Of a stretch of 64,000 bases of DNA, positions 38,481-50,623 are shown piece after piece; within the stretch, counting starts at the first letter, position 1; each line of letters opens with the position of its first letter. The notes under the pieces were generated by a model. It saw only the letters and a program-made list of their open reading frames with translations, was not told the origin of the DNA and made no database searches. The position numbers and the translations under genes were made by a program. Origin of the DNA: Archilochus colubris. Its lineage: Eukaryota; Chordata; Aves; Apodiformes; Trochilidae. The stretch covers positions 69,287,709 through 69,351,708 of the forward strand of contig CM041084.1 of NCBI GenBank assembly GCA_023079485.1, written 5' to 3'.

Positions 38481-41400
38481 TTACTTCAGGCAGGGACTGA
38501 AGTGCCAAGGCTCAGCTGAAATGGGTTTCTGTTGTGGGTAACAGTCTTGACTTCAAGAGTTTTGTGCAATTTCTAGCTAATTAACATCAATTTTTTTGTT
38601 GCTGATTCAAATATTGATAAAAAACAATGTAGCACACTATGAAACAGCTTTCAGCTTTCCACCCTCCTTCCTCATACTTGGCTTCAATCCAAAAGCTCTT
38701 CTCTGCTTCCTAGTTTCAGCATTCTTTTCACTCTGCTTCCCAGTCCCTTGGGTGAAGCAGCAGGCAATGCAAGAGGTTGGGGTGGGTATATAACTGTTTC
38801 TATCTCCACTTGTTGCTACTCACTTTTTTCCTGTCCTCTAGACTTCCCATGGGCTGAAAGTCCACATGGGTGTCTTTCCTCCAGAATAGCTCACCTGCAG
38901 GCTGCAGTTTCTCTGGGGTTTCACTGTCCTAGCAATGAGCTACCTGTGGCTGCAGTTCCTCAGAACTGCCTCCTCTGGCATGGAGCACCTCCTCCCAAGA
39001 GTGAACCTTCATCTTAGCTCTCAGTAATATCTCTTTTGATGGGTCTCCTCTGTTTTGTATCTCCAAATACATCTGTCATGTTTCTCCTGCCACGCTTTCT
39101 TAATTACACTTGAGCAGGGGTGCCATACGCTCCTCCTCTGACTGTATGAAGATATGGTGTTCAGTGAGTTCTTTCACCCATTACAGGGCCAGTTGCAACT
39201 GGCTGGGACTGGCCAAGGACAAGATCACCCCTAGCACCAATTCCTGTTGCAGCCTCCTGGGCCCATGCACAGAGGGTGTTGGGGAAAGCTTCTGCTGAGG
39301 CTGGTCATGCCATCAGAATCCTTGACACTGACTGTTTTCAGTCCTGGGACTTCAATAGCTGGTAGTCTTGTCTGGATATTTATTACTTCTTAATGGATTT
39401 CTCTTCCATGTTTTTCTCCATGTAAGACTTTTTCATGTCTAACATCCTTTGACTGTGAGGTCCATCATTCAGCTACCTGTTTGCTGTCAGGTCCTCCAGG
39501 TGGGTTTTTATATTGCTTTCTTCTAACTTCTTTTAATAGCCTTAAGCTCCTGTATCAGAAGAGATACTGAACAGTCAGTCTCTGTCTCCATATCACCCAT
39601 GACTTCAGAAGCCTCTTCACCTGAGAGTATCATCTCTCTCCTAGCAGTCTGGCTGCTGGGGCTCAGGCACATGTAAAGCAACTCTGCAGCTTTGGATAAG
39701 AGTGCTGTTTGCAACAGAGCTGTGAGTTCCCTCCATGGGGGTCTACATCACTCTCACTCAAAATACAAATTTAATATGAGTTTCTTGATTGTGGTCCTTG
39801 CTACCTTGCATGTCTGTTCCTGACCATGAACCTCACCAAGATGGACTCTGTAACATACCATTCCCAATGTTCATTTTGGACACTAGTCAGAAACTGATTA
39901 AAATGCAGCTTATTGGAGATAGCATGAGAAGTAAAAAGGAGAAAGCTTAGATAATTTCATGTCCCTTCAGATGGTGGAAACCCAAAGCCTTGCAGCCTTG
40001 TGTAGCTGTGGACACTGCACACTGTGCGTACCGTATGCATGCACAAGTTCACTGGTGACATGATTTTTAGTTTTTTATATTTATGTCCTTAGAAGTAAAC
40101 AACTGTGTTTATTATTTCTTCTGTCAAAGCAAAGCACATTTCTATGAAAACATGGTGCTTTACTTCAAGACAAAGAAAAGGATGTGCTGGCAGCATCATC
40201 AAGAGGTGTCAGCTAAGAACCATCTACAAGCTTCTCTGTAATGATTAGCAGGCAGAGTTTATCCCACAAACACATGGTATGTTCAGCACAGTATGCACCT
40301 TGAGGCCAGGAATCACTGGAGTGTAGTGGTAGTATTTGGAACTGTAGCACTGAGCATCTTGTGATGGCCGTGCTGTCTGTCACCTGCTTCCCTGGGTCCA
40401 CTTCCCCTGCAGAACAGCCTCACCCTTGCTGCCCTTTGATAATCCATTCTCTGTTTCCATTTTTCCAAACTGGAGAGAGTTAGCTCACTAGCCACAAGAA
40501 ACAGAAAACTGAACCACTGTTCTGTGTTGAAGCCTTTCCAGTGGATAAGAAGCTTTCAAGTTGATTTAACATTTTATGCTTTCTCAAATACAATTTGGGA
40601 GCTTGCAACAGCTTTCCCCTTGGAGTCCAGGAGGTTCTCTGAGAGCTGTTCCTCTGTTGACTATGATTAGAGCATAGTGCCTGCAAAGTTTGGTGCCTTC
40701 AGAGATGGATTTTTTTGCACAGGAGGAGGTAGAAAATGAGCAGAAAAGTGCAGAATATTCCCCAAAGACCAGAGAATATATATGAGCTCCAACTCTTCCT
40801 CAAATACATGAGAAGGAAAGGCACACTGCATCCACACAGCACTTCTAATGCAGCATCAAAAAGTAGGTGATGGCATGTGTCTATTTTAGTTTCACAGAGC
40901 CCTAGCAGTATGGTATATCCAAAATAACAGAGCACATAGTGCAAATGGAGTGTAGTGGGTGGACAGATGGCAATTTCTTCATTCTTGGCAACTTCATTTG
41001 TGCTGCCAGGGAACTAAGACAACTATTGGACAGTATCTTGAGTGCAAAGTAGACATTTTATTCATCTTTCCTCAATCTTCACTTTTACCTCTCATTTCAG
41101 CCTCTACAGAAGCTGTTTTCTCCTTCACAAACCAAATAGCTCTATGCCTTCTACAGCATTTGAAGGTGATGTTATTTTTTCCATTCAGGACACAGGCATC
41201 TTAAAATCACTCTGGACTTTCACCAAATAGTATTTCTGTCTTTTTCTTTAAAAACTGATGATTTCCAACCACAGTGCTACTGCTCTACATTTTCAATATA
41301 TCAATCAGAATCATCTACTTGCTCAAATATTAAAATAAGAACAAAACTGGAACATACATTAGTATGTCAATCCTAGTTCTCAACAGATGACTGTCTTCCA

Positions 41401-42270
41401 AAAAACTTTTTGACATCACGTCGTATCTCTAGTGACACCTAATGGCCCAATTTAAAACAAGTCAAATAGTTCTGTTTCAGAGTGAATGCATTAAGTGAAC
41501 TGTGCCTTGAAAACATCACTTGTGGAGTTTTAGGAAACCATTTAACTTTTCAGCATTGATTTTCTCCATTTCTTTGCTTTAAAATAATCATCAAGCAAAA
41601 GGAGGATTAAGCAAGAGAATGGATATTTTTTCCTTCACGTAATGTAATAAATGCTTCAATAGTAAATGGTGATAATTTAATTGTCACTGCACTTAGGAAG
41701 TGCAGAATGACGTACATGCTTATTTTAGTTTCATTACAGTTTTATAATTGCTTAGCAACCTCACTCTGCTCCTTAGGACAGTATTTTACAAATCCCACTT
41801 TCGTTTTTTTTAACTACTTTTTAGTTGCAGCAAAACTTTGGTGACTGGTTTTGGCTATAAGGAGAGCAGAACATAATGAACAACCTTGAAATGTCATATC
41901 TCTTGAAATATTTTTTGTTTAAATACTTGTGTTAACCATATCTAATCCTTTATGTCTTGGAAAGACAGGTATTAGCAGTTCTCTCATAGACTTCATAGCA
42001 GGTATGAAAATGTGTTTCCCTGCTGCCAGCATCATCATTCCAAGTTATATTTAATGCTGAGTCTGCAAATGACTGAGGTTGCTCCAAGTACCCCCATGTG
42101 TCTCCTTTTTTTAAGCACTTTTTAAATACTGGTTTAAATACCATTTGTAGTTCTGCACATCCATCCCAGCGGAAGGAAAATTGCTTAACTCAGTAATTAA
42201 CACTAATAATCTTTTTAATTGGATAGACTGTAACCCAAACAACCTTTCCTGTGAAATAGGAAATAACATC
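38481..42270. other. Intergenic DNA between OVAL and OVALY: no gene recognised
   Basis: No serpin exon or recognisable coding sequence was found on either strand. It includes the second copy of the diverged direct repeat. The remainder is ordinary AT-rich sequence. Confidence 0.6.
39900..40260. repeat. Diverged direct repeat, copy 2 (partner 36240-36570)
   Basis: Segments AGATAATTTCATGTCCCTTC, GAAGTAAACAA, CTATGAAAACATGGTGCTTT and GCAGGCAGAGTTTA match copy 1 in the same order and orientation. Confidence 0.5.
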
Positions 42271-42526
42271 TCCAGAGGGTAGATTCAATTAGATATTAGG
42301 AAGAAATTATTTTATGTGAAGGAGGTGAGACACTGGCACATGCTGCCTGGGGAAGATGTGGCTACTGCCATCCCTGGAAGTGTTCAAGGCCAGATTGGAT
42401 GGGGCCTTGAACAACCTGGGCTCAACCTGGGTGGGAGGTGTTCCTGCCCCTGCAGGGGGCTTGGGAATAGATAATCTTTAAGGTCCCTTCCAACCCAAAC
42501 CAGACCACGATATGATTTTATGATTG
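42271..42526 (+). mobile_element. CR1 LINE 3' end fragment
   Basis: CR1 tail sequence is recognisable: AGATATTAGGAAGAAATT, GCTGCCTGGGGAAGATG, GGTCCCTTCCAACCC and the terminal TATGATTTTATGATTG. Orientation is plus. Confidence 0.92.
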
Positions 42527-42984
42527 TGTCAAGAGGCAATAAGGAAGATTGCCTCCTATGATTCTTATGGGTGTTAAAGAACTGAAGCAGTCCACCTTTT
42601 AAAAGAAATACTACTCTCTATTCTAAAGTCGTATTTCCTAGGCATTACCTTGATATATTTACTTAGTAGAAATCTTTTAGAATTATCAGGCAATACAACG
42701 ACAAATTCAAATAATTTAGTTATCTGATATGCTAGATGGACAAAATCTTAAGGTAAGAATAGAAATGATAAGGTTTAATTTGTTTAAGCTCAAATTTTTT
42801 AAAAAGCATTCTTAAGCTGTTTAGTGACTTCATGTGTGGGTACATTCTGGTTTTGAAAACTGGATCCAGGTCCTAGTCTGATCCATTTTTGTCAAAAATT
42901 GCTACCCATTACATCAAATGTTTTGGATTATGTGGTGCAGTAGTGTAGAATAATGATGTAATGGCATGTTTAGTTTGCAATGCT

Positions 42985-42990
42985 TTTATT
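42985..42990 (-). promoter_or_regulatory. OVALY: Candidate OVALY poly(A) signal AATAAA
   Basis: AATAAA on the minus strand lies about 715 bases after the OVALY stop, similar in distance to the OVAL signal. Another hexamer lies at 43082-43087. Which one is used cannot be decided from sequence. Confidence 0.4.
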
Positions 42991-43703
42991 AGAATAAATA
43001 GAAGGACCACCAATTAACATTTGCAAAAGCAATGATACATCACTCAAACAGGATGGGAAATTGTATCAGTCAGGAAGCTGTTTTATTTGGAGATTATGAT
43101 TTATGAGGAAATGGTAGATATTTTGGACTTTCTGTATGCTCCCTCAGAACATGAGACTCAGCCTTACACTACGTGCAGCATGAAGAAGCCCAAATACATT
43201 CCTGAAAGATGCTTTGTTGAAGTTCAGAATTTCATCTGCAAGTTGTGCAGGCATCAATGCAAGGATGGTTGCCCAGCAAGCTTAACAGAATGGAATAGGT
43301 TTATTCTGAGAGCTCTATTTATTTCACAGATCTCCTTTAGAGAAACTAAATTCTCAATATCAGTAGCAGGATTTCTCACAAAAATCTGGTACAAAAGTCT
43401 CAGAATAACACTGGCCCCACCTCTCAGTTTGTTTAATGATGATGGGAAATATTGCTAAACTACCTCCTGAAACTCACATTACATCCTGGAGATAAGTCCT
43501 GAACACAAGTTGTGTGAGCAGAAATATCTGCACCTAAAAATCTGAAAAGTCACATGCTTCTTTAAGAGTATTTCCATAGATATTGAAGACTTTCCTTTTG
43601 GAGAAAATACTGGAGAGATGAGATTATACTACAATACTACAGTAAAGGGGGTGGGGTCTGTTTATGAGAAAAAGGCAGGCATTATTTCCATCTCTTTTTC
43701 TGC

Positions 43704-46700
43704 TTAGGGAGAACAGTATCTACCAAAGAAGAAGATGTTGTTTGTTGGGATGTGTTTGATCAAGAAAAGGAATGGGTGGTCAGCCCTAACCTCTTCAAAC
43801 TCAGAGAAATCTTTGCTTTCTCCCACTACACCTGCTGAGCCTGACATTTCGGTGCCCTCTTCATTGACTTCCACATATGCCCCATGGATGGCCTCAGATA
43901 CCTTCAGGCTGTCTGATGAAGAGATACCAGACAGATTGGCCAATGGGCTGAACAGGTCAGTCATCCCCAAGGCCTCCAAGACAGATGTGAGATTATATTT
44001 TTCCTCAATCTTCATGCGTGGGAGGTACACTTTCACTCTCTTCTTTTCCATCACGTTGGGACTGGTCCACTCCATGAGATTTTCAAAGCTGATTTTGTTT
44101 TCAAGCTGCAAAGAGAGGCAGGGAATTAAAAAGCCTGAGACAAGTGACCAATTTTTTTTTCCCATTTACTTTGTGTACACAATTGAACTGACATTTAATC
44201 CATAATGTAATTTTTTATTCTGTATGCTTCCTCCTGTATCTCATCTGTCTTGAAGTTCTCCAAAACTTTAGCAGCTGAAAATTTTTTGATCAAATCAAGA
44301 AGGGTTTTTGTGAAAATACGAAAATATGAAATCAAATTGGCTCCAAAACTGTTCATCCTGCAACATATCTTATTGTTCCCTTCCCTCATCTTATTTCCTT
44401 TGTTATGCTACTTTTCCTGTTTACATTTTAATTAGCTCTTCGAATGCTTGCCTCATCACTTCTTTATTTTATTTTCCTGGGATCAGCTTTTCTGTTTGGC
44501 AAACCATTGATCTCCTGGAAGACTGGAATCACTTGAAATGAAAAAAAAAAAACAATCCTTCTAGCATGTCTGTTTCTGGTACCTGATGGAGCTTGGTGCA
44601 TATATCAACATCCTATTCCAGAAGGCTACATCAGCACTACCCATCTTTACCATCATTTTATTAGACTGAGCCCAGGGCTCTCCTGAGAGGCCAATCTCTT
44701 CCTGAGCACTTGGCAGCACCAAGGCAGCTGTTGCACCCCCATCTACACAGCACAGCCATGGGCTGTAGTGAAATGAGGCAATCAGGTGTTGCTAATTACA
44801 AGGCCTTTTATTGGTCGCCCAATCCTGCTCATGCACAGCTAGGGTCAGTTCTAATTGGGCACAGGTGGGCTTGACATATGCTCATGCCTCCCACCTCATA
44901 ATTAGCAACACCTGATTGCCTCATTTTACTACAATGGGCTGAGCAGCTGGGATGTAACTGGACAGCAAAAAGATCTGACAGGAGCCAAGTCCCACTGAAG
45001 GGGTAACTCTTCTGCTTCCCTTGCCACGGCCATACCTGCTCCAGGCCAGAGACATCATCAGGCAACAGCACCAACATGCTCAGCTCCCCACTGGCATACG
45101 GAAGCTCCAGGATCTTCAGTTTCTCTGCAGCCACTACTGCCACTTTGAAGGTACCGTTCTGATACATCATTTGGACAGGCCTGCTTTCTTGCTGAAAAAA
45201 AAAAAAAAAAAAAAAAAAAAGAAATGTGAGATGGTGTGACTGGGGGGCAATTTTTTTCTGTAGGCAGGCAAATGTACAAGCCCTTTGAAAGGGATAGAAC
45301 ATGATCTTCAAGCATGTTGCCTTGAAGTGCTGTGTCTCCAATTTCCCCTCTTGCCTGCTGGATGTGCCCTGCAAGCCTGATGAGGCACAGGTCTTGCAAA
45401 GAATCCTTGGCCATAGGCCCAGGCACTGACACTGAGGGACCCAGCTAAATCACCCCATCTGTGTCAGCAACAGATTGTATGTGGAACACCCACACTGCTG
45501 GCCGTGCAAAGCAACACCTGTCCTCATCACAAGCTGTGTCCGTGCCCCCCTACCTCTGTCACATTGAAGGACATTTCCTGAGTTTGTTCTTCTCTAAACG
45601 CCGCCTTCCAAATCCCTTTGAAGTAAACGGCATTCACAAGGGCCAGTGCTGTATCGGTATCAACAGAGCCTGACACAAGGAAATCTTGGATCTGTCCTTT
45701 AAAGAAAGAAAGCAAGGCAGAGAGTGATGAGCTACACCTCCTCTGGTATAGATACACCTCCTCTGGTGTGCACATATGCCTGCAATGAAGGGCATGTGAA
45801 TGGTGGTGTGTGTATCACTGTGAATTTTTTTTTTCACAGCAATAAGCAAAACCTACTCTTGGTTGACCCACTTTTTTTAGGCATTATGAAGAGAGGAAGA
45901 GAAGGGTATAGATTATGGCCATCAAGGGAAAATACCTGCTATGCATTTTTCAGTCCTTACCATTTGTCTCTTTCTCCACCCAGGAATTAATGAGCTGTCT
46001 TGCTTCCTCTGTGGCTGTTTTGAAGTTGACTTCTTCCAGCCCTGCTCTGTAGAATCTCTTTGCGCACTTTAAGTATTCCTGTAAGCAGAAGGATTGCAGT
46101 TGTCAGACGGACAGAACTTGAAAATGTATGAATGTGAGATCATAGAATCATAGAATGGCCAGGGTTGGAAGGGACCTTTAAGATCATCTAGTTCTGACCC
46201 ATCTGCACTGCCAGGGACACCTCCCACTAGATGAGGTTGCTCAAGGCTCCATCCACCCCAGCCTTGAGCACTTCTAGGGAGGGGGCAGCCACAACATCCC
46301 TGGGCAACCTGTTCCAGTGCCTTGCCAATCTCATAGTAAAGAATTTTCTCCTAATATGCAAGTGTGTAGAATGAAGCAGAATACTTTAAAAAAAACAGTA
46401 AACTTTTACCACAGTGTTTGAACATGTCAGTACCAGCTAACTGCATCTTAAAGGGGGCCAAGAAAGACGACTTCATATATTTGAGTCTGACACCTTTTTT
46501 CAGATAGGATTTTAAGTGAAAATTTTGAAATATTTTCTTATTTTAACAAAATACTCTCGGTTATAAAAAAATTTTTAAGGAAAGACAATGTTTGTTTCAT
46601 TCTCTTTGTGCCCACTTTTTATTTTGAATACTGTGTTCTTACATTCTTGGATTTGAAAACCAAAGCTTCCTTTCATGAGGAAGGTTTTTATATTTGGCTT

Positions 46701-48720
46701 TGGAAAAATCCAAATTTGACAGTTTCAGTCTTTGGGCTTTCAAGCCATAAAATGTATTTAATCTCCCTTAAAATTTACATTTTTTTGTTAAAAGCCATTT
46801 TCTAGCAAATGAACAGCAATCCTGATTACTCCCTGCAACTGTTGCAAAATGGGAATATTTTATGTCATTAAATTTTTGCCTGGCCACCACCTAATAGCCC
46901 CATGAATGTTCAAACTCATTCTGAACCAGTTGTCCTCCTGGCTCACGAGCACCTTTTCATCAACAGAAAGTGGTCTAGCGTTGGTGGTGCTTGTCTAGAG
47001 TAGAGTCACAGAGGCATTATGGAGAATTTCGCTGAGGTCAGCTCACATTAAAACTCACCTGAAGGATGGGGAACGTTTTTTCAATATAGATTCTGTCAGC
47101 TATCTGGAGTGAGTAGGTAGCATTCGGCCCAGGGATGTCTGAGAGAATGTCCTTGAACGATTTGTGGATGTATTCAGAAGTGCCACACTGAAGTGAAGAA
47201 GTGAGGAAGATACATTTCATTAGCTTCTTATCTAGGAAATTAAATCCTAAAGGATTGTCCCTGGAAATCAAACCCTAAAGGATTGTCCCTACCAGCTATT
47301 CTGTAGTGGAGGACTGTCCCTAGACACAGGGCTGCCACCTGTGGGTGCAAGTGCTGTGGTGATGGTTCATTGAACCCACAAGTTCATCCTTTTCCAGATA
47401 CGTCCCTTGAAATGTGGTTTTTTTAAGTTGTGCTCCTGACACTGAGACTTCTGGGCTCTTTTTTTGCCCAGCATCTTCCTGCCCTTCTGTGAAGTGTCTT
47501 AGCTGCAGGTCCAGCTGCTGTACCCTGGCTCTAGGTGCTGAGCCCCTTTCACATGCTCTACCCCAGCAGCACTAGCCCAGGAAGGTACCGCGGTGCCCAG
47601 AGCATCCTGCCCCACACTATCAGTTTTTCAGATACAAGGTGTACAAGATGCCTGCGTTCCTTCCCTGTTTTTTAACAAACAGGTGAGCCATATTCTCCTT
47701 CCCTCCCTCCACAGGTCTCCTTGGTTTGAGAGCATTACCATAGCTTTTGGCAGGGTCTGGAACTGCCAGGAGGAGAGGCAAAACAGTTCTAAATTTATTC
47801 TGTGGAGAAAATAAGATGAAAAGGGAGATTGAGTTATTTCTCTACCTGTGAGTCGGCTGCATCTCCAACTGCTGTAATGTTTTCAAAGTGAAGAACCTGT
47901 GAGAGAAAATGCCAGTGGGAGAAATTATGAGCATGACCAAAAATGATGTGACTTTGAGATTTACACGTGCTGCTTGTGGGAAAGCTGCTACCTCAGAGAA
48001 AAAATTGCTAACTGAGAATATAGATAGACTAAAAATTTACAAGTGAGCTTGCAACCGGTTTGTGCCCTCTGTAGCCTTCTTGGAAACTGTAAACACCACT
48101 CTTTGTTTAGATTATTTTTTTTCTTATGGATATACAGAAATTAACTGAGTTACTTATTTGGTCCTGATGAGAATATTCTGTCTTCGCCTCCTCCTGGGAT
48201 TAATCTTTTTTATGTATTAAAAAAAAAAAACCTGCTCACATTATCTGGAACATGTGAGAAATCAGAAAAAAATCATACAGTAAAATTTCCTGACTGGTAA
48301 TCCATTTTGTTATTGTCCTTGAAATATTTTTTTCCTAAGGCAAAGCTAACTGCCCCTCGTAGTAAAAATGGACTTTTTTTTTTAATTATTATTTTATTTC
48401 CCTGCATAGATCTCAATCCAGTAACTTTGGCTTGTTTCTTGTGCATTAAAACAGGTGAGAATGGTGTCAATGCATAATACTTTCAGTGACATGACTTAGA
48501 AGGAACAAGAACCACAAGCAGAGGTCACTTTACACTCGAGTAAGTAACTTACCTTCTCCATCTGAGATTGAGTGTTACCTCTTGCTCCCAGATAGACCAT
48601 GGCAAGGGCTGAAATGATGCTCAGGGGGGAATAGAAGATGTTGTCATTGACATGGTGGACTTTCAGCTCTTTGAATACATCAAAACAAAATTCTGCATTT
48701 GCTGCAGAGATGGACCCCAT
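43704..48720 (-). CDS. OVALY: Ovalbumin-related protein Y (SERPINB14B), complete coding region
   Basis: This is the second ovalbumin-family gene, expected to be a secreted egg-white serpin of unknown target. Coding exons are 48720-48553, 47896-47846, 47187-47059, 46078-45961, 45696-45554, 45191-45036 and 44105-43704 (TAA), total 388 residues. It starts [22 protein letters not shown]-loop exon 3 has 17 codons, as in OVAL and unlike X. Cys74 and Cys121 are kept for the disulfide. Sequons include NAT in exon 4 and NLT and NLS in exon 8. The loop reads [20 protein letters not shown], two residues longer than in OVAL. The EEGTE hinge start is kept, but P12 is Met and the Ala run is lost, so inhibition is doubtful. 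Exon 7 is identical in protein to X. Exon 1 is non-coding at about 50217. The Y name rests on position between X and OVAL and on the loop sequence. Confidence 0.9.
44766..44933. mobile_element. Short palindromic non-autonomous element in OVALY intron 7
   Basis: The 168-bp insertion has terminal inverted repeats of about 33 bases (left TAGTGAAATGAGGCAATCAG, right complement nearly the same). It is flanked by ATGGGCTG on both sides. The matching place in OVALX intron 7 has a single copy (ACGGGCTG) and no element, so the empty site is visible. If the first TG belongs to the element, the duplication is 6 bases and the ends are TG..CA. Its middle is related, in reverse, to 59580-59725 in OVALX intron 5. 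Confidence 0.88.
45195..45220. repeat. A26 run next to OVALY exon 7
   Basis: On the coding strand this is a T26 run directly before the TTCAG acceptor of exon 7, so it is an extreme polypyrimidine tract. OVALX has the same run with 23 bases at 58675-58697; OVAL does not. Confidence 0.9.
46138..46358 (-). mobile_element. CR1 LINE 3' end fragment in OVALY intron 4
   Basis: The left end carries the CR1 terminal repeat (ATCATAGAATCATAGAATGG) followed by GGTTGGAAGGGACCTTTAAG, so the element lies on minus. It is well preserved and probably fairly young compared with other copies here. Confidence 0.95.
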
Positions 48721-50216
48721 TGTGAAATCAGTTTCACCTAAAGCAAACAGAAAGAGTCTGACTTATTATGATGAAATGTATTAATTGCAATACAAGCAAG
48801 TCAGTGCATTTGAACCCCTGGACAAAAATAATTCTGTGGTGTAGATTTAAAAGGAAGACATGCTTTTGTACACATGAGCAATCAAAATGATGGATAGCTA
48901 CCAGTTATGCATAGGCTGGTGAGTCTTTTATTTAAAAGTAATTCCCCTACTTTGTACCATATTGTTGAAAACCTTGCAAATAATACTAGTTACCTTGAAA
49001 GAAGCTTACTAAGAGTCTTTTCTCATCTCTTAAGGAAAAAAATAAACACACGCATAGGTTTGTTCTCAGAACCTGGCTTTTTCTTAGACTCCAGAGCAGG
49101 TTCTTCACTATAAACTTCACTTTTAAGACCAGTTAACAGATCAGCCCTCTGGTATCCAAATACAGTTAATTTCAGTATGCGATGTGCAAGTCAGAAACAA
49201 CAGCCTAAGTTTTGCTACACTAACTCTAATATCAGCCTAGTATGAACAGAAGCTAAGTTCTCTACACCACCCACTTTATCAGAGGTCTCAAATGTTAGCA
49301 ACATTACCTTCAGTTTTTAAAATAAGATAATTAAAGTGCAGCAATGGAGACTGTCAATTATTTACTGAATTCATGCAGTTCATGACAAACATCTATAACC
49401 AGTATGTTGCATTCATTGTTGACTCAATTCTAATTTTTTGCTTTTAAAAAAATGCTCTTTAATTTTTATTATCACCTTTTCCATGAAATCCACCTTTTAA
49501 TAAGACAGTGTTTGATTAGCTTTGTCTTTAATTTTCAGAGATTAATATATAGGTGATAGACAGTTGCTTTTTGATTATTTACCAATTCTGCTAGCTATTT
49601 TATATTAGGCTCTATGTTCCATTTATGATCTTGGTGAAGATACATATTCATGAAGCAAATGTGTTTGTGGGTTTTTTTCATCTTAGAAAATAGACTATTA
49701 AAGGTAACACTGAGTAGGAATAAACTGGTATTTTGTTATTTCATTCACATAATATCTTCCATAAATCCTGCAACTGAGCATTAGTTGCATGCCCTGAAAT
49801 TTAAGCAAATTCAATTTTGTCAATTCTATTCAATACAAATTCAATTCTAATTCAATTCTAAATTAAAAAGTTAAAGGGATAAAGAAAAAAGGAAGAACAT
49901 CTGTCATACTGTATCACCAGCTTTTCGGTGTGGAAGCGTTAGAGAACAAAGCTTTAGTTCACACAAATACTTTGACTTTATGCAAGGCAGAATGCAAAAC
50001 AGTAGAATAATGCAGAACACACATGTAAAGGTGAGATCAGGTTTCTGCAGAAGACATTCTTTTTTTCTTCAACTGATATTGAAGACCATAAACATGAAGT
50101 TACATCAATCTTTTTGTAAACTTTGTAACAGATAATATTTTTATAAGTTTTCTTACAGATAATATTTTTCAAAATTGCAGAATAGAACTGAAATTATAAT
50201 AAAAAGAAATACTTAC

Positions 50217-50267
50217 CTTTATCAGGTTCACCTGTGAAGGTAATAGTACAGCTTCTCAGCTGTACTT
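50217..50267 (-). other. OVALY: Non-coding leader exon 1 of OVALY
   Basis: The minus strand reads GTACAGCTGAGAAGCTGTAC and ends CTGATAAAG before donor GTAAGT at 50216. It aligns with OVAL exon 1, keeping its AGCT-GAGA-AGCT hairpin. It would join exon 2 near 48737. The start is inferred from spacing to the TATA-like sequence. Confidence 0.75.
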
Positions 50268-50291
50268 GGGGCAGACTCGCTGAACTCCTTG

Positions 50292-50298
50292 AAATATA
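50292..50298 (-). promoter_or_regulatory. OVALY: OVALY TATA box (TATATTT)
   Basis: TATATTT on minus, in AGATATATTTCAAGGAG, lies about 25-30 bases before the inferred start and aligns with the OVAL TATA region. The DR1 site present in OVAL is not found further upstream; the aligned stretch reads GGTAAACACAGAACAGG. Confidence 0.7.
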
Positions 50299-50579
50299 TC
50301 TTGTGTGATTTTTGTGACACGCCCCATGCTGCCTGTTCTGTGTTTACCAAAGAAAGTGATGGATGGATCTCAAAATCAGACATGCACTTTTACTTGGAAT
50401 AAGTCCATTCTTTAAAATAAAATAATAAAACAAAACAAAAAAAACCTCAAACTCCAAAACCTGAGTTAAAGGATTTTACCCTAAAGTCTCATAAATGGAA
50501 GATTCTTTCATCATAGAATGGGATACCTTGCAGAAAAGGAAGAACCATATTGAAATGGTGAAACAAAAATAATGATAAA

Positions 50580-50623
50580 AGCTATTCGTAATTATGAATA
50601 GCTATGACAGCATAGTCATAGCT
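50580..50623. repeat. Two adjacent palindromic hairpins upstream of OVALY
   Basis: AGCTATTC and GAATAGCT are separated by 8 bases, and this pair is followed at once by AGCTATGAC and GTCATAGCT separated by 6 bases. The two share an AGCTAT core and lie about 0.3 kb before the OVALY start. A function is not known. Confidence 0.75.

Larger units (their letters stand above)
44625..45245. repeat. Exon 7 patch of OVALY nearly identical to OVALX (conversion tract)
   Basis: It pairs with 58281-58730. The core 44941-45193 differs from 58421-58673 at one base in 253, a silent change in a Pro codon of exon 7. Homology stops abruptly on the left, just before GCTACATCAGC. To the right of the A-run the introns diverge. 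An inserted element at 44766-44933 interrupts the Y copy. Confidence 0.85.

Noticed and set aside
45195..45220. The A-runs beside exon 7 as poly(A) tails of processed copies
   Set aside because: The runs are the polypyrimidine tracts of acceptors in intact multi-exon genes, so there is no retrocopy.
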